NCBI RefSeq assembly: GCF_900964775.1
Contig: NC_041827.1
Span: 6,061,501-6,125,500 of the forward strand
Length of the DNA: 64,000 nt
DNA from: Scleropages formosus
Taxonomy: Eukaryota; Chordata; Actinopteri; Osteoglossiformes; Osteoglossidae
Direction: 5' to 3'
Shown here: piece by piece, positions 59,433 to 64,000 of the stretch
Numbering within the stretch: position 1 is the stretch's first letter
How the letters are laid out: every line of letters starts with the position of its first letter
Made by a program: the position numbers and the translations under genes
Notes under the pieces: model-generated
Databases searched by the model: none
Seen by the model: only the letters and a program-made list of their open reading frames with translations
What the model was told of the DNA's origin: nothing

Positions 59433-61337
59433 CAGACAATGAGGGGGCCTCATCGTATGAACTGGGCTGGGGCTCGTCTGAGCTCCTGGAGGGCCGCATT
59501 AGGTTTCTAAAGTATGTCGTCTTCATAAATTATAGCTTCATTTCATAACATTGTGCAAAGCAGCAAGGCTCGTTCCTGTCTTAGAAACTCAGGGTGGTTA
59601 ATAAAACATAACGTCAGAGCCATTACGTTGCCCGTTTAAGTCTGTGTGTGGACTGAGATTTACATGCCCTGTGAATAGAAGCCAGTTAAATATACCCATA
59701 TTTCCTCTTTTGAATGCATTTTAATATTGTCTTACTCGGGCGTTATTAATTTTCATTGAGGCAACAAAACAACATTCTCCTTATTAAAGAAATTATTTCT
59801 GTTTTGTAAATGCCTGCAGATATGGAAATGGTAAAGGTTTGTAAGTCTCAATGCTCTCCTTGAGCAATGGAGAAATTAAGGCTTCTAATTGAGGGAGGTT
59901 ATGATTCTGTTGCATATCAAGCAGACAAATTACAGCAGAGGAACAACAGCATTCTTTTTATTAGCTTCCTCTGTGTATTTTAAGTAGAACTTCAACTAAT
60001 TAACTTTAAGTTCTTAAACTTCATCTGACGCTAAAGCTGTCCGAGATATGAATTTCAACGTGCGACGTTAAACGTAACGTTTCACGTAACGTTCGCAATT
60101 GTGCGATTGAGGATAACATCAATGCAAGTGTACGGTAAAATCAGTCGGTTATTTCTAAGAATTCCCCGCAGTGTGTTCTTTCATTGCCTTTTCCCATATG
60201 CAGTCTCCGATAATTTTGTTCATGTCAGATTTCTAGATTTATTAATTTTCTGAAACATCAACTATATCCAAGCAACAAGTCTAAAATAGTCACGCACTAT
60301 GCTGAAATTTTCAGATCTTAAAATCAGCACTACATTAAGTCTTTAATGAGAACATAGGCTAGTTATTTATACGTCTTTTCAAACTTGTTTTCAAAACAGA
60401 ACGAATAAGACTGTAGTGGGAAAGTGTTTTATACTTTTACTCGTAAAGATAGCTTGTGCGAACAAAAAGGGTGAATATGACTTACGGCACCATACAACTT
60501 AAAGAGTAAGAGACGATGCTGTGAACATCATGCCTGCATTTCCCCTAAATGAATATGTCAAGTTATGCATGCTTTAGTTTATTTAAACCATTTAATTTTA
60601 CATGTCTCTGTTAGACAAACTAAGAAAAATGTGCAAGCTACTGAAATTTAATTACCTGGGATATATTCACAAACATCCCCCCCCGCAACGTGATCTTCTA
60701 CATTCCCTGACAGCCCCTACTGCATCTAACGTTTTTCTTCATTGTCTGAATTTACCACCTCTGCCGTTATTCGTGTGTCTTCCCTTGCCTGCATGTAAGA
60801 CCAATTGGGTTGGAAGAGCCCCAACATCAGTTTTTTTCGGTATGTTTTTTTTTTCATTTATTTCTGGAGCGCTGGTTTCCCTTTTTGTCTCTGACACTTT
60901 ACATGGTTTTCTTACTTCGTGATTCTCTGGATTTATCTGCCTTAGTCGATGATCCCTCTAGCCTTGCCCTCCTTTCGTTCCTTCTTGTCGTAGCAGAGTC
61001 TCCTGAGTGAGCCTCCTTGCACTTGGCCTGGGGTGGTGGGAATCAATGCTCGACCTTCAGAAGCTCCTGCCTTTGACCTTAAAAGAGGGAGGGCAAAAGC
61101 AGAAAAGCACTATACGGTACAAGAACATCACCTCACAAGAGGCCTACAGTGATTGACTCCAACAATATAGATATTCAATATTCGCATTTGAAGACCAGCT
61201 AGAAGTTGCTGAGTTTCAGCACAAGATGCACTCATTTTAGGGCATCTTGCCATGGTATACTTTCACAACAGTGGGCTTTGATAGTAATGTCAGCTTTGTG
61301 TTATTTGAGTACTGATCTTGCTATACAGGGCTGTGCA
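59433..61337. other. Non-coding stretch, repeat-poor in its left part
   Basis: 59690-60000 is free of simple repeats and recognisable transposons, with balanced AT-rich sequence of the kind seen in conserved enhancers. I cannot test conservation. No gene is recognised. Confidence 0.3.
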
Positions 61338-61634
61338 GCATAAGTGCTGCTTGAAAGTATGTGAACCCTATAGGGATGGTCATTAAACTTGAAAAAAAAT
61401 ATTAAAATTAGCTTATAAAACAAATAAATGATTATGGTTTACACACCTGATTGTACTTGCTTGCTTGGTTCAACCAGTGCAGCTTGGGCTTTGCTTATTT
61501 TGACACCTGCACTACTACCATGTTTTTACTATATGCATGATTTCCTTTAAAGCAACATATAGATTACACATTGATTCTTATTGGATAACCTTTTCACGGT
61601 AAACTATAGACACACATTTCAAGGAGCACTGTAT
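61338..61634. mobile_element. Tc1-type MITE (copy 2)
   Basis: Same element as 7004-7338: left end GTGCTGCTTGAAAGTATGTG, internal CAACCAGTGCAGCTTGGGC and ACCTGCACTACTACCATG, right end TTTCAAGGAGCACTGTATA (inverted). Confidence 0.75.
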
Positions 61635-62565
61635 ATGACCAGATGCAAAAGTTCAGTAGTTAAGGTTACAGTGAGACCAGTGGTCTGTACCTACAGTAGC
61701 TAAAGCCAATCAATGATGTCCTGTGTGTGGTCTGTGACTTTTCATTGTCTTCTAGCCCCCAACTGTCAAAAAAATTAATTTTTTGGCTTTTGCTAAGCAA
61801 AAAATTCTCCCATTTATTTTCTAAGCAAGGACTTCAATTAATGTATTGTGTGCTGAGTAACAATGAAAATTCATAAGCCCAAGGTCTTTCTTAGGTCATA
61901 ACTGCCCACCTGTGACATACTAGAGTACACAAAAAGCTACAGCTTATTAGTGGTAGGAGAACAGTAACTTAGAGGCACTGAGGAATATATTCACAGTAGC
62001 GTTCTTACTGAAATATGTCATATGGCCTAAGTTGGTGACTCACTTTGACGTCATCCTCAAAGTCTGAGACTCAACTATTCGAAATCTGGCATCTGATACA
62101 AAGGCTGTATCACTCAGTGATGCAGCTTTTCCAACAGGTTTGGAGTCACTCTCTTTCCTACGAAGTAATGTAGCCTTCACACATTACCTTCAAACACACC
62201 TGAGAAATTATACATGAAGTCTCCTCCTGTTTCACACACTCCAACACCGATCCAACTGGGACAAAAATATACCTCATATTTCAGGAAACATTTTTTAATT
62301 TCTTTTTTTTTTCAGGAAAAACTTTTAATGCCATGTAACTGCCTCATATTTACTTAGTGATACACCAGATAAGGAGATATTTTCAACCAAAAGCCTAGAA
62401 TTGCAAAAAATGTGACAGTTTAGAAAATAATCCCAACTTGGTAGATAGAAAAAATAAGACATAATCTCAAATACAGTAAACAGTATTGCTATAGGCTTAT
62501 TGTGTTCTAAGTGTTGATAGAGAGAAAGATACAGAACATAAAAAGTTTGAACTTCAATGCTAAGG

Positions 62566-62766
62566 GTAATTCTATGTATTCTTTGGCTCCAAAGGTTGCA
62601 GGTTTGAATTCCACCTCTGGCTGTAGTACCCTTGAGCAAGGTACTTATTCTGAATTGCTCCAGTAAAGTTACCCAGCTGTATAAATGGATAAATAATTAT
62701 AGATGCCTTAAAATTGTAAGTTTTTTTGGAGAAAAGCATCAGCTAAATGATAACAATGTAAACATG
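62566..62766 (+). repeat. SINE family C copy
   Basis: Box B GCAGGTTTGAATTCCACC, CTGTAGTACCCTTGAGCAAG, TTACCCAGCTGTATAAATGG and tail GGAGAAAAGCATCAGCTAAA. The head is worn. Confidence 0.85.
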
Positions 62767-63730
62767 TGTGTTGTTACATACAGTATACTACCATGTTTAA
62801 GTGGTCCCTAACAGAGTTGCTTTTCAGCTTCATCTACCTGACTCTTGCTTCAAGGTTAGCTTGATATGCTTAGACAAGCAAAACATGCAAAACGCCTTGA
62901 CAGATTTACTCATTTCAGCGTTTGCCTGATGGTTACAGTGTTATTGCTGTAAGTGTTGAGGAACACAAGTCAGATGGTTCTGGTAAATGGTGGGTTCTGA
63001 CAGTGCGGCTCTGATAAACAGCAGAGATGTGCGCAGGGAGTAAAGCTGCTTTCAGTTGCTCTTTTTGTATTGATGATTTATTGCTTTAATTATTCTGGAG
63101 TTGTCTTCAGTGGAGATTGTGGCACAATACAAGTTGTCTCCGAGGAGAGTTAACTATTGGCCCTTCAGTGTTCTCCGTCTCAGCCTCATATCTTCTGCTT
63201 GATATATGGCTACCCAACTAGCCCTTCCCAGTGCGAATACTACGATGCAAATTGTTTCGCTTTGCTCCATTTCTATCCACAGTGACACGAGTGTTCAACA
63301 AATTTATGATGCCAGTTTATAATGCCAGCCGAAGGAGGACTACAGTACCAGTACAGTACCAGTATTTCTGAAAGTATCTGCTTGCTTTGCGTCAGTTTTA
63401 CCGAGCAAATTAATTTTTGTTTTGTGGCCATTAAATATTTGCTTTGGAACAATAAAAACAACAATTTTGATTATGTGTATGCATTTTGATGAATTGCTGG
63501 CAGTCGAGTAGTAAGAAGAGAAATTAAAATTACATAAATTTGTAACTATTAACTCAGAGTTGCTCCGTCTCGGTAGGGTTCCTCTGGGCAAGTCGGAGTC
63601 ACTGGCTGCTTTTGCGAACATGAACTCTGTTGTCTACAAATGTGCTTTGGTGGCTTTCTACATTGGCTTTGTTGGACTTCTCGTTTTGCTTTATTCTTGA
63701 CTTTGTGGCTTCGCTGTAAATAGTCCTCAG
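62767..63730. other. Non-coding, nothing recognised
   Basis: No repeat or gene recognised before the candidate exon that follows. Confidence 0.3.
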
Positions 63731-63834
63731 TTCCAAATATGAGAAGCACTTCCTGTAAGTCCCGCAAATCTCTGGTGACTTTATCTTTAGTCTTGATGGC
63801 ACTTGTTCCATTGACCCAGTCCCAGAAAATCATG
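63731..63834 (+). CDS. Candidate first coding exon with signal peptide (unnamed gene)
   Basis: Acceptor TAGTCCTCAG|TT, then an ATG at 63739 opening MRSTSCKSRKSLVTLSLVLM followed by ALVPLTQSQKIM, and donor CATG|GTAAGG at 63835. It has a basic start, a hydrophobic core (LVTLSLVLMALVPL) and a polar TQSQ cleavage-like end, which is a signal-peptide shape. It ends in phase 0, so a secreted or type I membrane protein would continue right of the window. With the CpG-rich leader at 41.4 kb it could form a leader-exon / signal-exon pair separated by a 22-kb intron. A 94-aa - strand frame covers the same bases and is the main rival reading. Gene not recognised. Confidence 0.4.
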
Positions 63835-64000
63835 GTAAGGGTTTTTAGAAGTAAGATTCAGCTGCCTCGCTGACAAATGAGGCCAGAATTAGATGATGCC
63901 AGGATAGAGTCAGGAACATCAAGAGCAAGCAGAAGAACTGGCACCATAATAGTCTTGGAGGAGGGGGTGCACTGCGCTCCCCAGCTCCTGGAAGGGTGAT

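Noticed and set aside
63549-63833. 94-aa - strand frame opposite the 63.7-kb candidate exon
   Set aside because: No family recognised; its charged content is what the antisense of a hydrophobic signal gives. Kept only as a rival reading.

Overview
The window is vertebrate nuclear DNA, and almost certainly from a teleost fish. Its genes are split by GT-AG introns, it has CpG-rich promoters and Pol III tRNA genes, and it carries Tc1-type transposons and dense tRNA-derived SINEs. The commonest SINE (box A, box B and a TG-repeat tail) looks like one I associate with bony-tongue fishes such as arowana. That species-level guess is an inference and is not proven here.

Left third (1-27.7 kb), gene-rich. 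The last six exons of renbp (N-acylglucosamine 2-epimerase, + strand) end at 4257. An intact two-exon gene on the - strand (7460-10111) encodes a BED zinc finger fused to a hAT-transposase-like body, probably a domesticated transposase. ccdc115 (V-ATPase assembly factor, - strand, five exons, 11985-14726) follows. Then come tRNA-Glu and tRNA-His, ebp (sterol 8,7-isomerase, + strand, four exons, 16961-19464), tRNA-Phe and tRNA-Val, and fkbpl (- strand, 23670-25376). A likely non-coding first exon and promoter of fkbpl lie near 27.6 kb. Its 5' intron contains a decayed Tc1-like transposon.

Right part (27.7-64 kb), gene-poor. It holds many SINEs of three families, two LINE 3' ends, LINE-like 3' tails, two copies of a Tc1-type MITE (one more in the left part), a Tigger-like MITE nested in a SINE, a solo LTR with a 5-bp target duplication, and several CA/TG/TA microsatellites. 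A CpG-rich block at 41.0-41.4 kb ends in a good splice donor and looks like the first, non-coding exon of a + strand gene. Two short downstream exons, each with a good acceptor, an ATG, a signal-peptide-like stretch and a good donor (44984-45069 and 63731-63834), may be its first coding exons or alternative starts. I could not name that gene, and most of it would lie beyond the right edge.

The named genes do not form one pathway: they cover sialic-acid/amino-sugar metabolism (renbp), V-ATPase assembly (ccdc115), cholesterol synthesis (ebp) and Hsp90-linked TPR chaperone functions (fkbpl). I saw no CRISPR, operon or novel multi-gene system. The most unusual items are the hAT-derived BED gene, the charged linker in fkbpl, the 3' tail shared by SINEs and LINEs, and the unassigned signal-peptide exons.
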